This document shows, piece by piece, positions 19,167 through 28,312 of a stretch of DNA of 64,000 nt. Within the stretch, counting starts at the first letter, position 1. Every line of letters starts with the position of its first letter. Under the pieces are notes generated by a model. That model ran no database searches. It saw nothing but the letters and a program-made list of their open reading frames with translations, and was not told where the DNA came from. The position numbers and the translations under genes are program-made. Source of the DNA: Posidoniimonas corsicana (GTDB lineage: Bacteria; Planctomycetota; Planctomycetia; Pirellulales; Lacipirellulaceae). Location of the stretch: positions 62,001-126,000 of the forward strand of contig NZ_SIHJ01000004.1 in assembly GCF_007859765.1 (NCBI RefSeq), given 5' to 3'.

Positions 19167-21992
19167 CTAACGTTCTAGCATTTCAGCGGCGGTGGCCTTG
19201 GCGACCGTCATCGCCTCGGGCAGCTTGGTCGGCTGCTTGCCGCCGGCCTGCGCCATGTCGGGGCGGCCGCCGCCGCCGCCGCCTACCGCCTGCGCGACCG
19301 GGCCGATCCACTTGCCGGCGCTGAAGCCGCGGTCCTGCAGGTCCTTGGTGATGCCGGCCACCAGCGTGACCTTGCTGTCGCCTTGGGTGGATGCTAGCAG
19401 CACCGCGGCGGGCTGGGTCTTTTGCCGCACGGCGTCGATCAGCTTGCGCATCATGTCGGGCGTGGCGCCGGGCGTCTCGGCGACGACGAGCGTCACGCCG
19501 TCGAGCGCCTCGGCCTGCTCCAGCAGGATGTCGGCTGACAGCGGGCCGGCCGCCTCGCGCTCGTCGAGCTGCTGCTCGAGCGACGCGATCTCCGCCAGCA
19601 GCGCCTCGACGCGGGCCGGCACGTCGTGCAGGCCGACCGACAACTGCCGCGCGGCCTCCGAAAGCGACAGCTTCTTCTGCTCGTGCGACGTGGCGGCCTG
19701 CGAGTCCGACTTGTACTTCGCGGCGCCGCTGTGGCCGCCGCCGGCGATCGCCTTCTTGAGCGACTTCTGCTGCTCGAGCAGGGCGCTCACGGCGCTGGCC
19801 AGGTCGCCCGGCCCGACGCCCAGCAGCTTGGCGGCGGCGTCGGCCGCCCGGTCGATGTCGTGCACCAGGTCGTCGGCCCGCTTGCCGGTCAGGGCGACGA
19901 TGCGGCGGGTGCCCGCGGACACGCCCTCCTCGCTGAGGATTTCAAACGCGGCGACCTGGGCGGTGTTGGTAAGGTGGGTGCCGCCGCAGAGCTCGCGGCT
20001 GAACGCGCTCTCGGCGATCGGGCCCATCGACACCATCCGCACCGGGTCGGGGTACTTCTCGCCGAACAGCATCATCGCGCCCTGCTTGCGGGCGTCGGCC
20101 AGGGGGAGCGTCTGCCACTCGACCGGCGCGCCGGACGCGACGTACTGCTTCACGTCGGTGGCGATGGCCGACAGCTCGTCGGCGCTGACGGGCGAGAGGT
20201 TCGTGAAGTCGAACCGCAGCCAGTCGGCGTCGACCTTCGATCCCTGCTGCTGGGCGTGGCTGCCCAGGTGCTTCTGCAGCGCGTGGTGCAGCAGGTGGGT
20301 GGCGGAGTGCGCCCGGGCGATGGCCGCGCGGCGGTCGGGGTCGACGACCGCCTTGACCTTGTCGCCGCCGACAATCTTGCCGCTCCGCAGGTGGCCGGCG
20401 TGGATGAACAGCTGGCCGTCCTTCTGGGTGTCGATCACCTCGAACTCGAAGTTCTTGCCCACCAGCCGGCCGGTGTCGCCCACCTGGCCGCCCGACTCGC
20501 CGTAGAACGGCGTCTTGTCCAGCACGACGCGCACCAGGTGCTCGTGGCCGATCTCTTCCATCGAGTCGCAGAGGTGATCCTCGGGCGGCTTGCCGGCGAT
20601 GATCCCGGCGATGGTCGCGTCGCACTCCAGGGCGTCGTAGCCGACGAACTCGGTCTTGTGCAGCGCCCGCTTGAGCGAGTCGACGGGGCCCTTGGAGTCC
20701 ATCACGCTGTGCGCCAGCTTGCCGGATGCCTCGCCGTGCTCGTCCATCGCCTTTTCGTAGCCGGGCCAGTCGAACGCCAGGTTGTGCTCGGCGGCGAGCG
20801 ACTCGAACAGCTCGGGCGGCACGCCGTAGGTCTGGTACAGGTCGGCCGCCACGCCGCCGTCGACCTTGAGGCGGTTGTCACGCCGCATCTCGTCGAACAC
20901 GCTCTCGATGCGGCTGAGGCCGCCATCGATGGTGCCGAAGAAGTTGGCCTCTTCCTTGGCGATCACGTCGCTGACCCGCTTGGTGGTCTCTTTCAGCTCG
21001 GGGTAGGCGCTGGCCATGGCGTCAACCACCGCCGGCACCAGCCGGCACAGGAACGGCTCGCGCATGCCGAGCTGGTGCCCGTCCAGCACAGCGCGGCGGA
21101 GCAGCCGTTTGACGACGTACTTCTCCTTGTTCGGGCCGGGGTAGACGTTCTCGTGCACGGCGAAGGTGCAGGCCCGCACGTGGTCGGTGATCCGCCGCAG
21201 CCGGCGGCCGTCCTCGCCCTCGTACTGGTACTTGACGCCGCACACCTCGGCGGCGGAGTGGACGATCGGCAGCAGGGTGTCGATGTGGAAGTTGGTCTCG
21301 ACGTCCTGCAGCGCGGCGGCGGTCCGCTCCAGGCCCATGCCGGTGTCGATGTTCTTGCTGGGCAGCGGCCGCAGGTTGTCCGGCGGGTCGCCCACGCGGT
21401 TGAACTGCGTGAACACTAGGTTCCAGATCTCCAGCTCCTCGCGGCCGGGGGCGGTGTAGTAGATCTCGCTGCACGGGCCGCAGACGCCGTCGGGGCCCTG
21501 GCTGGGGGCGCTGGCGGGCCAGAAGTTCTCGTCCTCCTCCTCGAACGAGATCCGCGCGGTCGGCAGGCCGATCTCCTGGTTCCAGATGTCGGCCGCCTCT
21601 TGGTCGTCCTTGTAGACCGTGACGCTCAGCGTGTCCGGCGACAGGCCGAGCCACTTCTTGTCGGTCAGGAACTCCCACGCCCAGTGGATCGCGTCCCGCT
21701 TGAAGTAGTCGCCGAAGCTGAAATTGCCCAGCATCTCGAAGAAGGTGTGGTGCCGGGGCGTGCGGCCCACGTTGTCGATGTCGCCCGTCCGCATGCACTT
21801 CTGGCAGGTGGTGGCGCGTGTGTAGTCCAGCTTCACCTTCCCCAGGAAGTGGTCCTTGAACTGGTTCATGCCCGCCGGCGTGAACAGCACGCTGGGGTCC
21901 CAGGTCGGCACCAGCACGTCCGACGCGACGCGGGTGTGGCCCTTGGACTCGAAGAATTCGAGGTACTTCTCGCGGAGTTCGTTCGTTTTCAT
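19167..21992 (-). CDS. alaS: Alanyl-tRNA synthetase
   Basis: A 941-residue cytoplasmic enzyme that charges tRNA-Ala. The class II catalytic core starts with MKTNELREKYLEFFESKGH and contains TPAGMNQFKDHF and RTPRHHTFFEMLGNFSFG. The editing domain has the zinc/His motif HSATHLLHHAL (around residue 565) and CGGTHLTNTAQ. The C-terminal part carries a coiled coil and the glycine-rich C-Ala end GGGGGGRPDMAQAGG. The length is slightly above the typical 875 residues because of insertions in the C-terminal half. ATG start at 21990-21992. The region before it (21993-22194) is shared with the divergent exported protein gene. Confidence 0.96.
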   Translation of the reverse strand: MKTNELREKYLEFFESKGHTRVASDVLVPTWDPSVLFTPAGMNQFKDHFLGKVKLDYTRATTCQKCMRTGDIDNVGRTPRHHTFFEMLGNFSFGDYFKRDAIHWAWEFLTDKKWLGLSPDTLSVTVYKDDQEAADIWNQEIGLPTARISFEEEDENFWPASAPSQGPDGVCGPCSEIYYTAPGREELEIWNLVFTQFNRVGDPPDNLRPLPSKNIDTGMGLERTAAALQDVETNFHIDTLLPIVHSAAEVCGVKYQYEGEDGRRLRRITDHVRACTFAVHENVYPGPNKEKYVVKRLLRRAVLDGHQLGMREPFLCRLVPAVVDAMASAYPELKETTKRVSDVIAKEEANFFGTIDGGLSRIESVFDEMRRDNRLKVDGGVAADLYQTYGVPPELFESLAAEHNLAFDWPGYEKAMDEHGEASGKLAHSVMDSKGPVDSLKRALHKTEFVGYDALECDATIAGIIAGKPPEDHLCDSMEEIGHEHLVRVVLDKTPFYGESGGQVGDTGRLVGKNFEFEVIDTQKDGQLFIHAGHLRSGKIVGGDKVKAVVDPDRRAAIARAHSATHLLHHALQKHLGSHAQQQGSKVDADWLRFDFTNLSPVSADELSAIATDVKQYVASGAPVEWQTLPLADARKQGAMMLFGEKYPDPVRMVSMGPIAESAFSRELCGGTHLTNTAQVAAFEILSEEGVSAGTRRIVALTGKRADDLVHDIDRAADAAAKLLGVGPGDLASAVSALLEQQKSLKKAIAGGGHSGAAKYKSDSQAATSHEQKKLSLSEAARQLSVGLHDVPARVEALLAEIASLEQQLDEREAAGPLSADILLEQAEALDGVTLVVAETPGATPDMMRKLIDAVRQKTQPAAVLLASTQGDSKVTLVAGITKDLQDRGFSAGKWIGPVAQAVGGGGGGRPDMAQAGGKQPTKLPEAMTVAKATAAEMLER

Positions 21993-22194
21993 AGAAGCAG
22001 GGGATTGGGTGGGCGGTCACCCGGGCGGGTGATAGCAGCGGTGGGGGTCGCGTCCGTTTCGGCAGGCCGCTCGCAAACCGCGATGATACCGCATTGCCCG
22101 CCGCTCTGGCAGGCCGACGCCGCGGCTGGCGACCGCCGTTTGGGTCCGGTATTCTCGTAACCCGGGGGTGGGCCCCAACCCGAAAGCCGGAACC

Positions 22195-23619
22195 ATGACC
22201 TACACGACCCTCCGCACCGCCCGGTGGGCAGCCGCCAGTCTGGCGGCCGCCCTTTCCGCCCTGCCGCCGCAGGCCGCCTGGGCCGAGCCAGCCATGACCA
22301 CCGCCGCCCCAACCACCGCCCGCCAGACCACGGCCCTCGATCGTTACGTCGAGCTGCCGGACCCCGAGTACGGGTGGCGGCTGGTTGAGCGGAACGAGCA
22401 CGCGGCCGGCGTCGAGCTGATCGCCGAGCTGACCTCACAGGCCTGGCGCAGCCCCGACGAGGTCAGCCAGAGCGTCTGGAAGCACGCGATGACGATCGTC
22501 ATCCCGCGGGGCGCCGATCCCAAGACGGCCATGCTGTTCATCTCCGGCGGACGCAACGGCGGCGAACTTCCCGACGGCGCCAGCGGGCACACCCGCACCG
22601 TGGCCCTGGCGACCGGCAGCATCGTGGTCGAGCTGGGCATGGTCCCGAACCAGCCGCTCGAGATCGGCGGCGACGGCGTCCCCCGCACGGAGGACGGTCT
22701 GCTGGCGCGCTCCTGGAACAAGTACCTCGAGACCAAAGACCCGACCTGGATCGCCCAGCTGCCGATGGCCAAGTCGGCCGTCCGCGCGATGGACGCCGTG
22801 CAGGAGATCCTGCAGCAAGAGGCGCCCGAGCTGCCGGTCGAGCGGTTCGTCGTGGCGGGCGCGTCGAAGCGGGGCTGGACCACCTGGCTGACCGCCGCGG
22901 TCGACCCCCGCGTGGCGGCCATCGCGCCGATCGTGATCGACGTGCTCAATGTCGACGAGTCGATGCGTCGCCACCACGCCGCCTACGGCGGCTGGTCGCC
23001 CGCTCTGCGCGACTACGAGGAGCAGGGCCTGGCCGGGCTGTTCCTGGAGGACCGCGGGCGGGAGATCCTCAGCCTGGTCGACCCGTACGAGTACCGCGAT
23101 CGGTTCACCATGCCCAAGTGTGTGATCAACGCCACGGGCGACGAGTTCTTCCTGCCGGACTCGTCCGAGTTCTACTTTGACGACCTGCCGGGCGAGAAGC
23201 ACCTGTGCTACGTGCCCAACGCCGGGCACTCGCTCAAGGGCTCCAACGCGCTGGACACGCTGGTGGCGTTCCACCACAGCGTGGTGCACGGCGTCGAGCG
23301 GCCGTCGATCGACTGGCGCCGCGACGCCGACGGGCAGGTCTGCGTGAGCTGCTCGGCGGAGCCGAAACGGCTGACCCTGTTCCAGGCCGAGAACCCCGAC
23401 GCCCGCGACTTCCGCAAACCGGTCATATGCGACGCCTACCAGCCGCAGCCGCTGGAGGTCGACGACAATCGTCAGGCGTTCGTCGAGCTCGACGCGCCCG
23501 GCAAGGGGTGGCGGGCCAGCTTCGTGCAGGCGGAGTTCGACATCGGCGCCCCCACGCCGCTGCGCGTGACCACACCGGTGTGGGTCACGCCCGACACGCT
23601 GCCGCATGCAGAGGAGTAA
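22195..23619 (+). CDS. PhoPQ-activated pathogenicity-related (PqaA-type) exported protein
   Basis: A protein of about 474 residues with a signal peptide (Ala-rich core at about 14-33). The mature part fits the PhoPQ-activated pathogenicity-related family, an alpha/beta-hydrolase fold: WKHAMTIVIPRG, LFISGGRNGG, the nucleophile-elbow-like motif VVAGASKRGWTTWL, the acidic segment INATGDEFFLPDSS and the His region VPNAGHSLKG. The presumed catalytic Ser-Asp-His is consistent with those three motifs. The family name comes from Salmonella PqaA, and planctomycete members have no known role in virulence. ATG at 22195 follows the divergent alaS promoter region; an upstream in-frame GTG at 22168 is less likely. 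Confidence 0.85.
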   Translation: MTYTTLRTARWAAASLAAALSALPPQAAWAEPAMTTAAPTTARQTTALDRYVELPDPEYGWRLVERNEHAAGVELIAELTSQAWRSPDEVSQSVWKHAMTIVIPRGADPKTAMLFISGGRNGGELPDGASGHTRTVALATGSIVVELGMVPNQPLEIGGDGVPRTEDGLLARSWNKYLETKDPTWIAQLPMAKSAVRAMDAVQEILQQEAPELPVERFVVAGASKRGWTTWLTAAVDPRVAAIAPIVIDVLNVDESMRRHHAAYGGWSPALRDYEEQGLAGLFLEDRGREILSLVDPYEYRDRFTMPKCVINATGDEFFLPDSSEFYFDDLPGEKHLCYVPNAGHSLKGSNALDTLVAFHHSVVHGVERPSIDWRRDADGQVCVSCSAEPKRLTLFQAENPDARDFRKPVICDAYQPQPLEVDDNRQAFVELDAPGKGWRASFVQAEFDIGAPTPLRVTTPVWVTPDTLPHAEE

Positions 23620-23628
23620 ACAACTTTT

Positions 23629-23788
23629 CCCTCCCTTGCCGGGGGAGGGGCTAGGGGAGGGGGCTCGGGTGTCTGTCAGGGACAGTGGTCCTGTACTGAG
23701 CAGTGCACCGGCTTCTTAGTCACGGGTCGACGGTTGCTAGCGGACAATCAACCCCCTCCCTAGATCCTTCCCCTGCCGGGGAGGGAGA
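23629..23788. repeat. CTCCC/GGGAGG inverted repeat pair
   Basis: Left unit 23629-23664 (CCCTCCCTTGCCGGGGGAGG then GGCTAGGGGAGGGGG) and right unit 23752-23788 (CCCCCTCCCTAGATCCTTCC then CCTGCCGGGGAGGGAG) are inverted copies separated by about 90 bp. The longer frame preceding recQ passes through the right unit, which argues that the recQ start lies downstream of it. Shorter relatives occur at about 41763-41786 and 43471-43500. Confidence 0.75.
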
Positions 23789-23864
23789 TGAACGTCGTCG
23801 AAATCCTTCAGCCATCACCACGGTCGACTTAGCCCCACTAGAACGAACGAGTCTCTTTACGTCG

Positions 23865-26048
23865 ATGCAGGAAGCGACCGAACACACCGAGCAACTCGCC
23901 GAGGCGCTCCTCAGCTACTGGGGCTACGACTCCTTCCGCCCGCTGCAGCGGGAGGCGATGGAGTGCGGCATGACCGGCCGCGACAGCGTCGTGGTGCTGC
24001 CGACCGGCGGGGGCAAGTCGCTCTGCTACCAGGCGCCGGCCGCGTGCCGCGACGGGGTGGCGGTGGTGGTGTCGCCGCTGATCTCGCTGATGAAGGACCA
24101 GGTCGACGCGCTAACCGCGTGCGGCATCCCCGCCGCGGCGCTCAACAGCACGCTGTCGACCGAAGAGAAACGCGACATCACCCAGCGGCTCCGCGAGGGC
24201 GAGATCAAGCTGCTGTACGCCGCGCCCGAACGGTTGTTGCTCGACGGCACGCTCACATTCCTCACGCAGCTGAACGTGTCGTTCGTCGCGATCGACGAGG
24301 CCCACTGCATCAGCGCCTGGGGGCACGACTTCCGCCCGGAGTACCGGGGGCTGAAGGTGCTGCGCGAGGCGCTGCCGCAGGTGTCGATGCACGCCTACAC
24401 GGCGACCGCGTCGGAAAAGGTGCGGCAGGATATTGCGTCGCAGCTCGAGCTGCGCGACCCGGCCATGCTGGTCGGCTCGTTCGACCGCCCCAACCTGGTG
24501 TACCGCGTCCGTCGGGCGAACCAGAAGCTCAAGCAGATTACCGACCTGGTCGACCGCCACCGCGGCGAGTCGGGCATCGTGTACTGCATCAGCCGCAAGG
24601 AGGTGGAGCGCACCGCCGAGGCGCTCCGCGGGCTGGGCGTTCACGCCGCGCCGTACCACGCCGGCCTGTCCGACCAGGAGCGCCACCGCAACCAGGAGGA
24701 CTTCATCGAGGACCGGGTGCAGGTGATCGTGGCCACCGTGGCGTTCGGCATGGGCATCGACAAGCCCGACGTGCGGTTCGTCGCGCACACCGGGCTGCCG
24801 AAGTCGGTCGAGCACTACCAGCAGGAGAGCGGCCGCGCCGGCCGCGACGGGCTGAAGTCCGACTGCCTGCTGCTCTTCAGCCCGGGCGACGCCAACACCT
24901 GGCGGCGGATGCTCGCCTCGTCGGACGACCAGCAGTCGTTCAACTCGGCGATGCAGGCCCTCAACCACATGTGCGACTACGCCAACAGCGTCACGTGCCG
25001 GCACAAGTCGCTGGTGGAATTCTTCGGCCAGGCCTACGAGAAGGACAACTGCGGCGCGTGCGACGTCTGCCTGGCGGAGCTGGAAACGGTCGACGAGCCG
25101 CTGGTCCTCGCCCAGAAGATCGTGAGCTGCGTAGCGCGGCTCGACCAGCGGTTCGGCGGCGACTACACGTCCAAGGTGCTCGCCGGTTCGGGCGAGGCGC
25201 GGATCCTCAGCTCCGGGCACGACCGCCTGAGCACCTACGGCCTGCTGAAGGAGTATAAGCCGCCGGTGATCCGCGACTGGATCGAGCAGCTGGTCGGCCA
25301 GGGCTACCTGCAGAAGGAGGGCGAGTACGACGTGCTGCAGATCACCGAGACCGGCCTGCAGCTCCTCAAGGGCGACGCCCAGCCCCGCCTGCTCCGCCCG
25401 TCGGCGCCCGCCGCGCGGCAGAAGAAGAAAGCCAGCGGCGACGACTGGGAGGGGGTCGACCGCAAGCTGTTCGAGAAGCTCCGCACCCTCCGCGGCGAGC
25501 AGGCCGCCGAGCGGGGCGTGCCGGCCTACATCGTGTTCGGCGACACCGCGCTGCGTGACATGGCCCGGCTGCGGCCTGCGACGCTCGACGCGTTCTCCAA
25601 CGTGAAGGGCGTCGGGGCGAAAAAGCTCGAAGACTTCGGCAAGCTATTTGTCGACGCCATCGCCGACTACTGCCGCGCCAACGACGTCGCGCCCGCCGAC
25701 CCTGCGCCCACGGTCGCCGCCCGCTACGCTGCGTCCGAAGACGACAGCCCCTCGCTGCCCGCCGTGGCCGCCTTCCGGCACTTCCGCGAGGGCCTCAGCA
25801 TCGAAGAGACCGCCGCCCACTTAGCCAAGGCGAACTCCACGGTCGTGGGCTACCTGAACCAGTACCTCCAGCACGAGCAGATTACCGACCCGACGCCCTG
25901 GGTCGAGCGGGGCCTGGCCCTGCGGATCGAGGACGCCATCGAGCAGGTCGGCCTCGGCCGGCTCAAGCCGATCTACGAGCACCTCGGTGGCGACGTCGGG
26001 TATGACGAGATCCGGATCGTGGCGAGTTGTGTAGCGAACCGGGGGTAA
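23865..26048 (+). CDS. recQ: ATP-dependent DNA helicase RecQ
   Basis: A helicase of about 727 residues. Motifs in order: a Q-motif region YDSFRPLQREAM, Walker A VVLPTGGGKSLCYQ, the DEAH box AIDEAHCISAWGHDFRPEY, TATAS and motif VI QESGRAGRDG. The RecQ-C-terminal zinc site uses Cys residues in MCDYANSVTC and CGACDVC. After it come a winged helix, an HRDC domain (about residues 530-610) and a C-terminal helix-turn-helix (FREGLSIEETAAHLAKAN). The start at 23865 is chosen because earlier codons of the same frame come from the repeat at 23752-23788. It acts in recombination and replication-fork repair. Confidence 0.92.
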   Translation: MQEATEHTEQLAEALLSYWGYDSFRPLQREAMECGMTGRDSVVVLPTGGGKSLCYQAPAACRDGVAVVVSPLISLMKDQVDALTACGIPAAALNSTLSTEEKRDITQRLREGEIKLLYAAPERLLLDGTLTFLTQLNVSFVAIDEAHCISAWGHDFRPEYRGLKVLREALPQVSMHAYTATASEKVRQDIASQLELRDPAMLVGSFDRPNLVYRVRRANQKLKQITDLVDRHRGESGIVYCISRKEVERTAEALRGLGVHAAPYHAGLSDQERHRNQEDFIEDRVQVIVATVAFGMGIDKPDVRFVAHTGLPKSVEHYQQESGRAGRDGLKSDCLLLFSPGDANTWRRMLASSDDQQSFNSAMQALNHMCDYANSVTCRHKSLVEFFGQAYEKDNCGACDVCLAELETVDEPLVLAQKIVSCVARLDQRFGGDYTSKVLAGSGEARILSSGHDRLSTYGLLKEYKPPVIRDWIEQLVGQGYLQKEGEYDVLQITETGLQLLKGDAQPRLLRPSAPAARQKKKASGDDWEGVDRKLFEKLRTLRGEQAAERGVPAYIVFGDTALRDMARLRPATLDAFSNVKGVGAKKLEDFGKLFVDAIADYCRANDVAPADPAPTVAARYAASEDDSPSLPAVAAFRHFREGLSIEETAAHLAKANSTVVGYLNQYLQHEQITDPTPWVERGLALRIEDAIEQVGLGRLKPIYEHLGGDVGYDEIRIVASCVANRG

Positions 26049-26077
26049 ACGGCTATTCTCTCTTCGGGATCGATTGC

Positions 26078-26505
26078 ATGCAGCTCCGTCTGCGACTCTG
26101 TGGCGTACTTTTCGCGCTGGCAGTTATTGTCAGCTGCGATGGATGCACTCAGCGGCCCAACCCTCCGCAGGTCGATCCCCTGGTGGCCGGCGTGGATCCA
26201 TTTCCCCCGTTTCCGAGTTCACAGAGGTGCGGGCACGGATCGAGAGTGTGGACGGCCCCGACACCGTGTGGATTGATATCCCGCGCAACCGGTGGCACGG
26301 CGTCGTCGACGCGTTCCTTCCATCTGCGGCGGATCCAGAGCCGGTGCCTTGGGAGATTTCGGGATGGGTTGAAATCGTAACCGCCACGGAAACTGTACGC
26401 GTGATGTTCTCCGCAGGCGATGATGTGCTCTTTCGCGTTAAGGATCAGTACTACCAGGGCGGTGACGGCGAGGAACTGTTGCGGCAGTTGTCAGATGCCA
26501 GGTAG
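26078..26505 (+). pseudogene. Frameshifted lipoprotein gene
   Basis: One frame starts with ATG at 26078 and encodes a typical lipoprotein signal (MQLRLRLCGVLFALAVIVSC, with the cysteine as lipobox) but then turns into low-quality sequence after about residue 45. The next frame, from about 26210 to the stop at 26505, encodes a well-formed globular end (FTEVRARIESVDGPDTVW ... VMFSAGDDVLFRVKDQYYQGG). A one-base slip in or near the run TTTCCCCCGTTTCC (about 26203-26217) would join both into a protein of about 140 residues. It could be a genuine pseudogene, a sequencing error or, less likely, programmed frameshifting. No domain family is recognised. Confidence 0.6.
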
Positions 26506-26559
26506 CACCAGGAAGAGAAGGAGAGCTGAGCATCGCTCTGGCCCCTCTACCGGGATTAG

Positions 26560-26703
26560 ATGAGCAGGAAGCCTCGGTACGCCATTCTGAGCATCGACCT
26601 GTGGGCCCACGGCTCTGGCCTGCACCGCAGCGCATGTGCCGTCTGCCTTTATCGCCGAACGATGGAGAGCGGCGAGGCGATTCTTCAGTCGTTGCTCGGG
26701 TAA
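26560..26703 (+). CDS. Possible very small protein or gene fragment, 47 aa
   Basis: An ATG-started frame (MSRKPRYAILSIDLWAHGSG) sits in the gap between the frameshifted lipoprotein and the SBBP gene and ends with TAA. It contains two Cys (SACAVC). No family is recognised. It may be the remains of a larger gene, and the chance of a random open frame of this length is considerable. Confidence 0.2.
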   Translation: MSRKPRYAILSIDLWAHGSGLHRSACAVCLYRRTMESGEAILQSLLG

Positions 26704-26757
26704 GTAAGAGAGTGGCCTTTGTGTCGAAGTTGGACCTGAGCTGTGAAACTCTCGGGG

Positions 26758-28116
26758 TTAGCCGAGCTTGTTGAACGTCTGTTTCTGTCGTGCTCCCCGC
26801 TTTCCCCTTATTGGTAGAGTTAGGCTGACGCAGGCGAATACCCCTAACAGCACTGAATGGGGTTCGGGAACAGGGTCAGAAAACTTTGCTAAGAAGGCGT
26901 CGCTACTGCCCGCGTTGGGTCCGCTAAGAGAGCCGTCAGTGCGTCCCGACAAGTAAACGCCTCCAAAACCATCCACGCTGACCCTGAAGCCGGAATCGAT
27001 TCTTGTCGTGCCGAATTGCTCCGTCCACACTAGATTCCCCTCGTCGTCGTACTTCGCCAAGAAGGCATCGGACGGGCCTGCGTTAGCGTTTGCGAGGTCG
27101 CCCGAAGTATGTCCAGAGAGATAGACGTTTCCAAATCTGTCTGCACTTACTCCGCCGTTTACATCGAGCCGCGAAGTGCCGAGTTGTCTTGTCCAGAGCA
27201 AGTTTCCCGCTTGGTCTAGCTTGCTCAAGAAGACGTCTCTGGTTCCTCCAGCATGCATCCCGCCAAGGTCGCCTTCGGTCGATCCAGAGATATAGACGTT
27301 TCCAAGTCCGTCGACGCTTACACTATTGCTCTCATCCAATCCAACTGTGCCGAGTTGCTGGACCCAAAGGCGGTTTCCTGATGCATCATACTTGCTCACA
27401 AATGCGTCAGTCTGGCCAGCATTTGCTCCACCGAGTGATCCAAACGTAAATCCCGATATGTAGACATTCCCGAGCCCATCAGAGCTGACGCCAAAGCTCT
27501 GATCTATTCGTGACAAGCCGATTTGCTCGGTCCAGAGAAGTTTACCGTCGGAGTCGTACTTGCTTACGAATCCATCGTATGAACCAAAGTTTTCGGCCCC
27601 GAGGGCCCCAGCCGTAGAGCCGGAGACGTAGACTCCACCAAGGCGATCAGCCGTCACGCCCCAGTCTTCGTCGCTAGCGTTTGAGCCGAGTTGCTCAGTC
27701 CACAGGAGGTTGCCCGCCGAATCGAATTTACTCAGGAATACGTCGTAGCTACCCGCGTTGACGCCTCCTAGATCCCCGCGTGTGTGACCCGAGACATAAA
27801 CGTTTCCTAGGCCATCCGCGCTCACTCCACGACTGTAGTCGTTGGCTATTGAACCCAGTTGACGAGTCCAGAGTAAATCGCCCGCACTGTTAAACTTGCT
27901 GACAAACGCATCGCTAATTCCAGCGTTGGGCCCGCCTAGATCGCCCTCCGTGTACCCCGATATGTAGACGTTGCCTAGCCCATCTGCGCTGGTGCCCCAA
28001 CTATCATCTCGCCCAGCGGAGCCGATTTGTTTGATCCAATCGAGTGTAACTGCGTTAGTCGAACTAAAGGACAAGAAGTAGAGAGTAGTGGTGAGAATAA
28101 GAACTTGTCGATTCAT
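26758..28116 (-). CDS. SBBP-repeat surface protein with PEP-CTERM signal
   Basis: A 452-residue exported protein. A signal peptide (residues 1-22) is followed by seven repeats of about 56 residues, each with the pattern LLWTRQLG, a serine/aspartate turn, GNVYISG(F/Y/H)T, GDLGG, NAG and DAFVSK(F/Y). This is the SBBP beta-propeller repeat. The C-terminus has VPEPHS followed by a hydrophobic helix and a basic tail (RGKRG), a PEP-CTERM-like anchor recognised by exosortase. GC content is clearly lower than in the neighbours (near half), and the gene lies between a frameshifted gene and a fucosidase, suggesting horizontal acquisition. Ligands of such propellers are mostly unknown. Confidence 0.85.
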   Translation of the reverse strand: MNRQVLILTTTLYFLSFSSTNAVTLDWIKQIGSAGRDDSWGTSADGLGNVYISGYTEGDLGGPNAGISDAFVSKFNSAGDLLWTRQLGSIANDYSRGVSADGLGNVYVSGHTRGDLGGVNAGSYDVFLSKFDSAGNLLWTEQLGSNASDEDWGVTADRLGGVYVSGSTAGALGAENFGSYDGFVSKYDSDGKLLWTEQIGLSRIDQSFGVSSDGLGNVYISGFTFGSLGGANAGQTDAFVSKYDASGNRLWVQQLGTVGLDESNSVSVDGLGNVYISGSTEGDLGGMHAGGTRDVFLSKLDQAGNLLWTRQLGTSRLDVNGGVSADRFGNVYLSGHTSGDLANANAGPSDAFLAKYDDEGNLVWTEQFGTTRIDSGFRVSVDGFGGVYLSGRTDGSLSGPNAGSSDAFLAKFSDPVPEPHSVLLGVFACVSLTLPIRGKRGARQKQTFNKLG

Positions 28117-28312
28117 TAGGTCGCCTTCTTAGGTGTAGTCGTCCGCGATGCAGGATGAGATTCAACGATCCGGTTTTCGCAATCTTTACATTGGCCGATG
28201 CGAGGGTTCATTGTACCAAATAACGGGCGGTCAATGACTGTGACGGGATCCGCTATGCCTTTCGCCAACGCGGCAGGTGAACTGAAAACTGCCGAATTGG
28301 CTTGTGATAGAC

